Source of the DNA: Clostridia bacterium
GTDB lineage: Bacteria; Bacillota; Clostridia; UBA1381
Direction of reading: 5' to 3'
Assembly (NCBI GenBank): GCA_900770405.1
Contig: CAAGKL010000326.1
Location: 1 to 7,070 of the forward strand
Length of the DNA: 7,070 nt
The notes under the pieces are model-generated. The model was not told the DNA's origin. It ran no database searches and worked only from the letters and a program-made list of their open reading frames with translations. How positions within the stretch are numbered: position 1 is the stretch's first letter; each line of letters opens with the position of its first letter. The translations under genes were made by a program, and so were the position numbers. Positions 1 through 6,129 of the stretch are shown here, piece after piece.

Positions 1-26
1 AGTTCAGACGTGTGCTCTTCCGATCT
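1..26 (+). other. Illumina TruSeq adapter remnant at contig end (artefact)
   Basis: The first 26 bases, starting AGTTCAGACG and ending GCTCTTCCGATCT, match the reverse complement of the standard TruSeq index (read 2) adapter from memory. The sequence changes at base 27 directly into the coding frame of a conserved protein. It is untrimmed library sequence, not genome. Any start codon placed in it, such as the TTG at 12, is false. Confidence 0.97.
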
Positions 27-872
27 GAGAATGCTTGCTGGGCATACACTGTAGGCGCGGCTATTGCAATTAAGGAAAACTGCACGAAGGCTGCCGATGC
101 GGCAGAGAAAATCGGTCTGGGACTGCAGTCCTTCTGTATCCCCGGCTCGGTTGCCGATGACAGAAAGGTCGGTCTCGGTCACGGAAACCTCGGCGCAATG
201 CTGCTGCGCGAGGAAACAAAGTGCTTCGCATTTCTGGCAGGTCACGAGTCTTTTGCGGCGGCAGAGGGCGCAATCGGTCTTGCAAGAAGTGCAAATAAAG
301 CGAGAAAAGAGGACTTGCGCGTTATCCTGAACGGTCTCGGCAAGGACGCGGCGCAGATTATTTCGAGAATTAACGGCTTCACATATGTGCAGACGAAGTT
401 TGATTACTATACCGGTAAGGTCAGCATCGTGAAGGAGACGGCTTACTCGAAGGGCGAGCGCGCAAAGGTTCGTTGCTACGGCGCGGACGATGTTCGCGAG
501 GGCGTTGCGATTATGCACCTCGAGGGCGTTGATGTGTCGATTACGGGTAACTCGACCAACCCGACACGTTTCCAGCACCCCGTTGCGGGCACGTATAAGA
601 AGGAATGTATCGAGCAGGGCAAGAAGTACTTCTCGGTTGCATCGGGCGGCGGTACGGGACGTACGCTCCACCCGGATAATATGGCAGCAGGCCCGGCTTC
701 CTACGGAATGACCGATACAATGGGACGTATGCACTCCGACGCACAGTTCGCAGGCTCTTCGTCAGTTCCGGCTCACGTTGAGATGATGGGACTTATAGGA
801 ATGGGTAATAACCCGATGGTCGGCGCTACCGTAGCGGTTGCGGTTGCTGTTGAGGAAGCTTTGAAGAAATAA
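27..872 (+). CDS. GGGtGRT family protein, 5' partial
   Basis: This is the C-terminal 281 residues of a protein of the GGGtGRT family (Pfam name), a highly conserved family of unknown function found in Clostridia and other anaerobes. The signature GGGTGRT lies at residues 207-213 of the fragment. It is followed by a very conserved tail containing TLHPDNMAAGPASYG and DTMGRMHSDAQFAGSSS, and by a Gly/Met-rich stretch (GLIGMGNNPMVGATVAVAV). Other blocks are LQSFCIPGSVADDRKVGLGHGN (here residues 33-54) and VILNGLGKDAAQII. From memory, family members are about 330 residues, so roughly 50 N-terminal residues are missing. They are lost because the contig ends in adapter, not because the gene is broken. 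No signal peptide or membrane segment is visible, so it is probably cytosolic. The Gly-rich loops suggest nucleotide or phosphate binding, but that is speculation. Nothing nearby indicates a pathway. The gene ends just before an intrinsic terminator. Confidence 0.9.
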   Translation, partial: ENACWAYTVGAAIAIKENCTKAADAAEKIGLGLQSFCIPGSVADDRKVGLGHGNLGAMLLREETKCFAFLAGHESFAAAEGAIGLARSANKARKEDLRVILNGLGKDAAQIISRINGFTYVQTKFDYYTGKVSIVKETAYSKGERAKVRCYGADDVREGVAIMHLEGVDVSITGNSTNPTRFQHPVAGTYKKECIEQGKKYFSVASGGGTGRTLHPDNMAAGPASYGMTDTMGRMHSDAQFAGSSSVPAHVEMMGLIGMGNNPMVGATVAVAVAVEEALKK

Positions 873-900
873 GTCTTTTTGAACCGGATATTTGGAATAA

Positions 901-941
901 AAAAACAGGCACACCATAGTTTCTACGGTGCGCCTGTTTTT
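901..941. terminator. Bidirectional Rho-independent terminator
   Basis: Arms 901-915 (AAAAACAGGCACACC) and 927-941 (GGTGCGCCTGTTTTT) pair over 15 positions with one A/C mismatch. A short inner extension (917-919 with 923-925) closes a 3-nt loop. The A-run on one side and T-run on the other give a U-tract in both directions. It therefore ends both the GGGtGRT gene from the left and the convergent stalk-domain remnant, whose stop codon is at 957-959. Confidence 0.93.
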
Positions 942-956
942 CATACAGGAAAATAA

Positions 957-1682
957 TTACAATACATATTTTCCGTATTGCTCCGTTCCGAAGTAGTTGT
1001 AATAGATTGTTTCGGAGGTGCCGTCGGTGTATTCAAGAAAGATTGTGTATAATTGTACGTGGTGCACGGGCGCGTCATACACCTCCGCCTTATACTCGGA
1101 TGTAAAGTCCAATATCTCCTGCCCGGGATAAACCGGTCCGATGGTTTTGATGGTAAAATAATTCTTTCCCCAACTGTCATACGCAAAATCACCGACGGCG
1201 TTATACATATAATATGTAGTGGTATAGTACTTTATTGTCTTATTGGTGTTGTTGTATGCGGTCCATCTTATCTGCAAACCGTCGGCACTGTTCATTTTAA
1301 AGTACAAGCCTGACGGCGAGAATTCCGTGTATGCAAACGGCGCGGATATTTTATAATTCAAGCCGTCGTCAATACTTAAATCAAGTCTCCTGTTGTACTC
1401 GGTGTATCCGATATTGCCGAAAACACGCAAATCTTCAAAAAATACAATTGTCTTGCCGTTTATATTGTAGCTTGTAACCTCCGCACCGTTGATGTATGTT
1501 TTTATGTCGGTATAGAGGACGTTCTGCGCTTTCTTTCCGACCAGACTTGCAGGAACGACAGGGGCAATATATGTGCTGTCCACCTTATTTGTTGCGGCGC
1601 GGTCGATATAAAGGGCTCTTTCTTCGTCAAGCCATATTACATCAAATCCGTAATTCCGCCCTTTTAACGTTTCGGAAAAATC
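957..1682 (-). pseudogene. 5'-truncated stalk-domain surface protein remnant
   Basis: The frame encodes the C-terminal part of a Clostridial surface or secreted protein with copper-amine-oxidase-like 'stalk' domains. The order is: the back half of a first stalk repeat (GRNYGFDVIWLDEERALYIDR, codons at about 1661-1601); a linker with a Pro-rich VAPVVP-like stretch; a second, complete repeat (YTDIKTYINGAEVTSYNIN followed by EDLRVFG and NRRLDLSID); and a C-terminal beta-rich domain with NNTNKTIKY, YNAVGD, GPVYPG and LEYTDGTSETI. The frame stays open upstream to a TAG at 1737-1739, but there is no ATG or TTG in it. The only usual start codon is a GTG at 1581-1583 (208 aa), which lies after the first half-repeat and has no spaced ribosome site. 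The signal peptide and the front of repeat 1 are missing, and the frame runs straight into the upstream intrinsic terminator. I infer a truncated gene. Expression of a shorter cytosolic 208-aa protein from the GTG is possible but less likely. Confidence 0.68.
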
Positions 1683-1712
1683 TCTCGGCTTCTCCTTTCC
1701 GGTTTCCCGCGC

Positions 1713-1748
1713 AAATAAAAAATGCGTGGCGTAAATCTACACCACGCA
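1713..1748 (-). terminator. Intrinsic terminator (leftward)
   Basis: On the minus strand TGCGTGGTGTA (1748-1738) pairs with TACGCCACGCA (1733-1723) across a 4-nt loop, GATT. That is 11 pairs including one G-U wobble. It is followed at once by TTTTTTATTT (1722-1713), a classic Rho-independent terminator read leftward. The plus strand lacks a T-run after the hairpin, so it acts in one direction. It lies upstream of, and partly inside, the open frame of the stalk-domain remnant, which supports that frame not being expressed as a normal gene. Confidence 0.88.
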
Positions 1749-1911
1749 CAAAAACGCGGCTTAGATTTAATGTCACCACAACAATAATCTCAAAATATGA
1801 ATATCGCACTGCAATACATATTAAAAGCCGGCGTTTTTAGCAAACACCGCATTACAGTACAATACCATAAAACGATACAGTAATATTCAGTTTTAAAATT
1901 ATTGTTGTGGT
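1715..1911 (-). ncRNA. Candidate structured non-coding RNA (unassigned family)
   Basis: A consensus leftward promoter (1918-1946) predicts a start at about 1911, and the intrinsic terminator above ends the transcript at about 1715, giving an RNA of about 195 nt. It has no plausible reading frame. Its first 140 nt fold into one long rod. P1 pairs 1914-1891 with 1795-1772 (24 consecutive pairs, two of them G-U). A small 1/2-nt internal loop follows. P2 is TGAATAT (1889-1883) with ATATTCA (1804-1798). Next comes an asymmetric bubble of 24 nt against 3 nt. P3 pairs 1858-1849 with 1817-1808 (10 pairs). The apical P4 is GGTGTTT (1848-1842) with AAACGCC (1836-1830). The outline, a rod with an off-centre bubble then a terminator, recalls 6S RNA, but the bubble is too one-sided to claim it. 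Alternatives are an attenuator leader of the now truncated surface gene, or a small inverted-repeat mobile element that happens to sit next to a promoter. Confidence 0.5.
1732..1769 (-). promoter_or_regulatory. Alternative (antiterminator-like) hairpin
   Basis: On the minus strand TAAATCTAAGCCGCG (1769-1755) can pair with CGTGGTGTAGATTTA (1746-1732). This gives 15 positions with one A/G mismatch and two G-U wobbles around an 8-nt U-rich loop. The 3' arm contains most of the 5' arm and loop of the terminator hairpin at 1723-1748, so the two structures cannot form together. This is the geometry of an attenuator or riboswitch expression platform. It could also be coincidental or a folding intermediate. 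No ligand-binding motif is recognised. Confidence 0.45.
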
Positions 1912-1914
1912 GAC
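1772..1914. repeat. 143-bp element bounded by perfect 17-bp inverted repeats
   Basis: GTCACCACAACAATAAT at 1772-1788 is the exact reverse complement of ATTATTGTTGTGGTGAC at 1898-1914. Allowing G-U pairs in the leftward RNA, the match runs 7 more bases inward on each side. The element is AT-rich and contains no gene. The immediate flanks (TTTAAT on the left, TATATT on the right) do not form a convincing target-site duplication. This favours an RNA secondary structure over a MITE, but one copy cannot decide it. Confidence 0.85.
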
Positions 1915-1917
1915 TAT

Positions 1918-1946
1918 ATTATACCATTGTATAAGGATAAAATCAA
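1918..1946 (-). promoter_or_regulatory. Leftward sigma-A promoter for the candidate RNA
   Basis: On the minus strand the -35 is TTGATT (1946-1941), the spacer is 17 bp and the -10 is a perfect TATAAT (1923-1918). The predicted start is at about 1911, within the first bases of the long inverted repeat. A T-run on the plus strand at 1950-1957 lies just upstream and could act as an UP-like A-tract. Confidence 0.75.
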
Positions 1947-1964
1947 CAATTTTTTTTGTATCTA

Positions 1965-1993
1965 TTGAAATTGCCGCGGGGTTGTGATACAAT
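1965..1993 (+). promoter_or_regulatory. Rightward sigma-A promoter of the rhamnosidase operon
   Basis: The -35 is TTGAAA (1965-1970), the spacer is 17 bp and the -10 is TACAAT (1988-1993). An extended -10 TG lies at 1985-1986. The start is expected at about 2000, giving a leader of about 25 nt. The leader carries ACGGAGGAAG (2011-2020), whose GGAGG lies 7 nt before the ATG at 2025. The promoter stands back to back with the leftward promoter, the two -35 boxes being 18 bp apart. No clear operator is seen. Confidence 0.78.
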
Positions 1994-2024
1994 GATATAA
2001 AATTTTACCTACGGAGGAAGTTGT

Positions 2025-4214
2025 ATGAACAAACAATTTATAACAATGTCGGGCGCACGCTGCACCTTCGACAATTATGTCGCTGCACCCTATATAAGAA
2101 AGAGCTTTACGTTGGATTTTGTGCCGGAGATGGCGGAAATTTCCGTCTGCGGGCTCGGATTTTACCGCCTTTTTATCAACGGCAGCGAAATCACCAAGGG
2201 GCAGCTCGCTCCATACATAAACAACCCCGACCATTTCTGCTATTTCGACCGCTATGATTTAAGCGGGCGGCTTGCCGAAGGCGAAAATGTAGTCGGCATT
2301 GTCCTCGGTAACGGTTTTTACAATCCCTTTGGCGCAGCGGAATGGGGTTTTGAAAAGGCGCCGTGGGTCGGCACGCCGTGCGTCGCACTTGAGCTTACCG
2401 CGGAGGGCGGCAGCAAAAGCCTGCACCTTACCGCCGACGAAAGCTTTCGCGTGCATCCGTCGCCGATTATCTTCGATGAGCTCAGAATGGGCGAGTATTA
2501 CGACGCAAACGCCGAAATTGACGGCTGGTGTATGCCCGGCTTTGATGACAGCGGCTGGGAAAATGCAATTTTCGCACCGATACCGCGCGGCGAGATGAGG
2601 GAATGTACCGCCGAACCGATTATCGCAAAGCGCGAAATCGCCGCAAAATCAATAACAAAAACCGATGGCGGATACCTCTATGATTTTGGCGAGAACACCG
2701 CCGGCGTGTGCAGGCTGCGCATTTCTGCACGGAAAAATCAGAAAATCGAGCTGCGCCACTGTGAAATTTTGAAGGATGGTAAATTCAGCGACGAAAATAT
2801 TATTTTCGACCACGATTACTACAGAACCCACAACCAGAAGGACATTTATATCGCGAAGGGCGTCGGGTGCGAGGAATACACACCCGGCTTCACCTACCAC
2901 GGCTTCAGATACGTACAGGTTGCCGGCATAGATGAAACGCAGGCGACGGCGGAGCTTTTGACCTGTGTAGTGATGCACTCGGACATTGCCGAAATCGGAG
3001 GGTTTGAGTGCTCGGACGAGGTTGCAAACACGCTTTTTGATATGGTGAAACGGTCGGATTTGTCAAATTTCTATTATTTTCCGACGGACTGCCCGCACCG
3101 TGAGAAGCACGGATGGACGGGCGACGCGGCGGCGTCGGCGGAGCATATGGCGCTGATGTACGATGTGGAGAAGAGCTGGCGCGAGTGGCTCGCCAATATC
3201 AGAATGAGCCAGAACTCGCGCGGCGAGCTGCCGGGGATTGTGCCGACAGCCGGCTGGGGATATGAGTGGGGCAACGGCCCCGCCTGGGACAGGGTGCTAT
3301 TTGATCTCCCGTACGAGCTCTTCAAAAAGCGCGCGAATACCGACGTAATCCGCGAAAATGCACACGCGATGTTGCGCTATCTGCAATACATCACCGGGCG
3401 ACGCAGCTCCGACGGAACGGTCGCTTTCGGACTCGGAGACTGGGTTCCGGTGGGCAGGAGACCGGATGCATACACGGCGCCGCTTGCGCTGACCGACAGC
3501 ATTATGGTTATGGATATGGCGCGCAAGGCAACGGAAATGTTCGCGGCGGCGGAGCTTTCGCACGAGGCGGATTATGCGCGTGCGGTGGCTGAGGATATGC
3601 GCTGCGCAATCCGTCGCAATCTGGTGGACTTTGACAGTATGACTGCGGCAGGCGAGTGCCAGTCGAGCCAGGCGATGGCGCTGTTTTACGGCGTGTTTGA
3701 CGCCGATGAGGAGCGGCGCGCGTTTGAGGTGCTGCTCTCGCTCATACACGAAAACGGCGACAGCTTTGACTGCGGATACCTGGGGCTGCGGGTGATTTTC
3801 CACGTGCTGGCGCGATTCGGCGAGACGGAGCTCGCGTATAAGATGATAACGAAAAAGGACTACCCCTCCTACGGGCATCTGCTCGAACTCGGGGAGACGA
3901 CGCTGACGGAGCAGTTTATGCCGGACGGCGTGAGCTGCGGCTCGCACAATCACCACTTTCTGGGCGATATTGCGAATTGGTTTATGTCGGAGCTTGCCGG
4001 GCTTAAAATCATCGACAACGCGCATGTGCGTATTGAACCGGCGTTTATCGGCGGCATTGACCGCGCATCGGCGTATTACGAGCTGCCGCAGGGCAGGGTG
4101 AGCGTTTCGTGGGAGCGCGCGGACAGCGAAATAGTCCTGCGCATCGATGCGCCGCAGGGATGCGACGTCACAATTCCCGCGTGGGTGACAAAATCGGCAC
4201 GGATTAAATTTTGA
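2025..4214 (+). CDS. GH78-family alpha-L-rhamnosidase (cytosolic)
   Basis: The predicted 729-residue enzyme would hydrolyse terminal alpha-L-rhamnosyl residues from glycosides or oligosaccharides. The N-terminal beta domain (about 28-190) has the Bac_rhamnosid_N pattern: GFYRLFINGSEI, then DLSGRLAEGENVVGIVLGNGFYN. A second beta domain (about 195-315) has YLYDFGENTAGVCRLRI and YTPGFTYHGFRYVQVAG. The (alpha/alpha)6 catalytic domain (about 325-665) carries DCPHREKHGWTGDA, and a C-terminal beta domain follows. The acids D355, E360 and D367 keep the 0/+5/+12 spacing of D567, E572 and D579 in Bacillus RhaB. E629, in TTLTEQF before SHNHHFLGDIANW, corresponds to the fourth acid, E841. The protein is compact for GH78 (many are near 900 aa), with no extra N-terminal modules and no signal peptide, so it probably acts in the cytosol on imported substrate. 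The start is set by GGAGG at 2013-2017. It is first in a three-gene operon. Glutamate codon use changes at about codon 325 (see findings). Confidence 0.93.
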   Translation: MNKQFITMSGARCTFDNYVAAPYIRKSFTLDFVPEMAEISVCGLGFYRLFINGSEITKGQLAPYINNPDHFCYFDRYDLSGRLAEGENVVGIVLGNGFYNPFGAAEWGFEKAPWVGTPCVALELTAEGGSKSLHLTADESFRVHPSPIIFDELRMGEYYDANAEIDGWCMPGFDDSGWENAIFAPIPRGEMRECTAEPIIAKREIAAKSITKTDGGYLYDFGENTAGVCRLRISARKNQKIELRHCEILKDGKFSDENIIFDHDYYRTHNQKDIYIAKGVGCEEYTPGFTYHGFRYVQVAGIDETQATAELLTCVVMHSDIAEIGGFECSDEVANTLFDMVKRSDLSNFYYFPTDCPHREKHGWTGDAAASAEHMALMYDVEKSWREWLANIRMSQNSRGELPGIVPTAGWGYEWGNGPAWDRVLFDLPYELFKKRANTDVIRENAHAMLRYLQYITGRRSSDGTVAFGLGDWVPVGRRPDAYTAPLALTDSIMVMDMARKATEMFAAAELSHEADYARAVAEDMRCAIRRNLVDFDSMTAAGECQSSQAMALFYGVFDADEERRAFEVLLSLIHENGDSFDCGYLGLRVIFHVLARFGETELAYKMITKKDYPSYGHLLELGETTLTEQFMPDGVSCGSHNHHFLGDIANWFMSELAGLKIIDNAHVRIEPAFIGGIDRASAYYELPQGRVSVSWERADSEIVLRIDAPQGCDVTIPAWVTKSARIKF

Positions 4215-4215
4215 T

Positions 4216-4220
4216 GAGGA
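4216..4220 (+). promoter_or_regulatory. Ribosome binding site deciding the start of the alpha/beta hydrolase
   Basis: GAGGA lies 5 nt before the ATG at 4226 and favours that start. An in-frame ATG at 4214 overlaps the rhamnosidase stop (TGATG) but has only AT-rich sequence in front. It could still be used by translational coupling, adding MRKI at the N-terminus. Confidence 0.65.
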
Positions 4221-4225
4221 AAATT

Positions 4226-4942
4226 ATGGACAAGTATTACGATTTTGAGATGGTTAAAACGACGCATAACGGGCGCGAATACACAATTGTGCTGCCCGAA
4301 AAAGGCACGGAAAACGGGCACTGGGTGCTGAAAACCGAGTATTTTGACGCATTTCCGGCGGTGGAGGTCGAGCTGGTGCGGCGCGGGTATCACCTCGCGC
4401 ACGTGAAGAATATCACGCGTTGGCACAAGCCGGAGGACACCGATGCGCGGGCGGAGCTGGCGCGGTATATGCACGAAAATTACGGCGTGCGCGAGAAGTG
4501 CGTCATCGTCGGTATGAGTTGCGGCGGTATGCAGGGGATATATTTTGCGGCGAAATATCCGCAGTATGTTTCGTGTATGTACCTCGATGCGCCGGTGGTG
4601 AATCTGCTGTCCTGCCCGGCGGATCTGGGCAAGGCAGCCGGCGGTATGTTCGAGGAATTTGAGCAGCACACCGGCATAGGAAAAACCGAGCTTTTAAGCT
4701 ATCGCAAGCATCCGCTCGACTATATTCCCGCGCTTGTGGGGCATAATATTCCGGTAATTCTCGTCGCAGGCGACAGCGACCGCACAGTGCCGTTTGACGA
4801 AAACGGCATACTGCTTGAGCGCGCCTATGAGGCGGCGGGCTGCACGATTAAGACGATTATAAAGCCCAACGCCGACCACCACCCCCATGGGCTGGAGGAC
4901 AGCACCCCGATTTTGGAATTTATAGAAAAATACGACGGGTAG
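4226..4942 (+). CDS. Alpha/beta-fold hydrolase (putative esterase)
   Basis: From the ATG at 4226 this is a 238-residue, single-domain alpha/beta hydrolase. The nucleophile elbow is GMSCGG, with Ser98 in a G-x-S-x-G context. The acid is probably Asp185 in AGDSDRTVPFDENG. The histidine is in ADHHPHGLED (H218 or H219). There is a short lid region (about 128-160). It resembles the prolyl-oligopeptidase/acyl-esterase-like hydrolases that often accompany glycoside hydrolases in Clostridia and Bacteroidota, whose C-terminus has a DHHPHGLEDPTPI-like block (family knowledge from memory). No signal peptide is present, so it is cytosolic. It overlaps or abuts the rhamnosidase and precedes another serine hydrolase, so removal of acyl groups from imported rhamnosides is a reasonable guess. 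The true substrate cannot be read from the sequence. Confidence 0.85.
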   Translation: MDKYYDFEMVKTTHNGREYTIVLPEKGTENGHWVLKTEYFDAFPAVEVELVRRGYHLAHVKNITRWHKPEDTDARAELARYMHENYGVREKCVIVGMSCGGMQGIYFAAKYPQYVSCMYLDAPVVNLLSCPADLGKAAGGMFEEFEQHTGIGKTELLSYRKHPLDYIPALVGHNIPVILVAGDSDRTVPFDENGILLERAYEAAGCTIKTIIKPNADHHPHGLEDSTPILEFIEKYDG

Positions 4943-4949
4943 GGGGCGG
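4941..4949 (+). promoter_or_regulatory. Ribosome binding site for the beta-lactamase-fold hydrolase
   Basis: AGGGGGCGG begins inside the upstream TAG stop (4940-4942) and lies 4 nt before the ATG at 4954. It favours this ATG over the adjacent in-frame TTG at 4951. The overlap with the preceding stop suggests coupled translation. Confidence 0.6.
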
Positions 4950-4953
4950 TTTG

Positions 4954-6129
4954 ATGAATTTTACCTATCTTGAGAATTTTATGCGTGAGCTTTCCGAGAA
5001 AAATGTGCCGGGCAATTCGGTCGCGGTGTATCTCGGCGGGAAGCGGGTGTTCGATTTTTCGAGCGGATACGCAAGCATTGAGGAAAAAAAGCCGATGACC
5101 GGCAGCGAGTATTTAAATATTTACTCCTGCTCGAAAATCACGACGGTGACCGCGGCGCTGCAGCTGCTCGAAAAGGGGAAAATCACGGCGTCCGACCCGC
5201 TGTACTACTATATTCCCGAGTTCCGGCATATGAGCGTGAAAACTGACGGCGGCGAGCTTGTCCCGGCGAAAAACTACATAAATATCCGAAATCTGTTTAC
5301 GATGACCGCCGGATTTTCCTACGATTTATCGATGCCGGGCTTTGCACGCGCGCGAGATCTTACGGGCGGGAGGATGGACACGGTCACGGTTGCGAAGTGC
5401 ATCGCCGCCGACCCGCTTTACTATGACCCCGGCGAGCACTGGCACTACAGCATCGCCCACGATATTCTGGCGGCGGTGGTGAGCGTGGTGTCGGGCAAAA
5501 AATTCCGCGATTATGTAAAGGAAAATATTTTCGACCCGCTCGGTATGGATAAGTCCTTCTATCACGCGACGGACGAGATAAAGGCGGGTATGTGCGAGCA
5601 GTACCGCTATGTGCAGGGCGACGAAAAGGATATAGTCAGCGCGCAGAAGAGCGTAACTGCCGACGGCGGCTATATCGAAAACGCCGGCAAGGACAATCCG
5701 CATATCCTCGGCGAGGAGTATGATAGCGGCGGCGCGGGCATCATCACGACGGTGCGGGATTATGCAAAGCTCGCCGCGGCGCTGGCGAATTTCGGGCTCG
5801 GGCTGACGGGGGAGAGGATTCTTGCCGCGGGCACGGTCGAGCTTTTGCGCACAAATGCGCTTGACGATAAGCTGCTCGGGGATTTCGACATTCCGTATCT
5901 TATCGGCTATGGCTACGGCTACGGCGTGCGCACACTCGTAAATAAGGCGCTTGCCGGCTCGACCGGCTCGGTCGGCGAGTTCGGCTGGGGCGGCGCGGCG
6001 GGCGCGACGATGCTGGTCGACCCGAAGTATAATCTGGGCGTATTCTATGCGCATCATATGCTCAACCCGCGCGAGGATTATTACCAGCCGCGGCTGAGAA
6101 ATGTTATATACACCTGTTTGAACAATTAA
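4954..6129 (+). CDS. Serine hydrolase, beta-lactamase/class C-like fold (PF00144)
   Basis: This 391-residue member of the beta-lactamase-related serine hydrolase family has the S-x-x-K motif as S58-C-S-K61 in NIYSCSKITT. The Y-x-N position is Y165-S-I in EHWHYSIAHDIL, so the usual Asn is replaced. The third motif (KTG/HxG equivalent) is W345-G-G in GEFGWGGAAG. Other family marks are IRNLFTMTAGFSYD, FDPLGMDKSF, the Gly-rich GGAGIITTVRDYAKLAAAL and GYGYGYGVR. Such proteins, typified by EstB-like esterases, usually cleave esters or short amides. Antibiotic resistance is not implied. There is no signal peptide or lipobox, unlike secreted penicillin-recognising enzymes, so it should be cytosolic. 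Its place as third gene of the rhamnosidase operon, 11 nt after the alpha/beta hydrolase, suggests a second de-esterifying activity on the same imported substrates. It ends inside the stem of the shared terminator. Confidence 0.9.
   Translation: MNFTYLENFMRELSEKNVPGNSVAVYLGGKRVFDFSSGYASIEEKKPMTGSEYLNIYSCSKITTVTAALQLLEKGKITASDPLYYYIPEFRHMSVKTDGGELVPAKNYINIRNLFTMTAGFSYDLSMPGFARARDLTGGRMDTVTVAKCIAADPLYYDPGEHWHYSIAHDILAAVVSVVSGKKFRDYVKENIFDPLGMDKSFYHATDEIKAGMCEQYRYVQGDEKDIVSAQKSVTADGGYIENAGKDNPHILGEEYDSGGAGIITTVRDYAKLAAALANFGLGLTGERILAAGTVELLRTNALDDKLLGDFDIPYLIGYGYGYGVRTLVNKALAGSTGSVGEFGWGGAAGATMLVDPKYNLGVFYAHHMLNPREDYYQPRLRNVIYTCLNN

Noticed and set aside
957..1583. Intact 208-aa gene starting at GTG 1583
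   Set aside because: No spaced Shine-Dalgarno precedes the GTG, and homologous stalk-repeat sequence continues upstream in the same frame.
1715..1911. 6S RNA
   Set aside because: Length and rod shape are similar, but the bubble is 24 nt against 3 nt rather than two-sided, and I cannot match conserved 6S positions by eye.
1772..1914. Miniature inverted-repeat transposable element (MITE)
   Set aside because: The 17-bp inverted repeats fit, but no target-site duplication is visible at the edges. A promoter and terminator frame the repeat precisely, and the G-U pairing favours RNA structure. Kept as an alternative only.
3297..4025. Long open frame on the minus strand inside the rhamnosidase gene (242 codons)
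   Set aside because: It is Arg/His/Val-rich with no family features, as expected from the antisense of a GC-rich coding region; the plus-strand enzyme explains the sequence.
4954..6129. Beta-lactamase resistance gene
   Set aside because: There is no signal peptide, the Y-x-N motif is altered, and the operon context is carbohydrate breakdown. Fold-level similarity does not support an antibiotic-resistance call.
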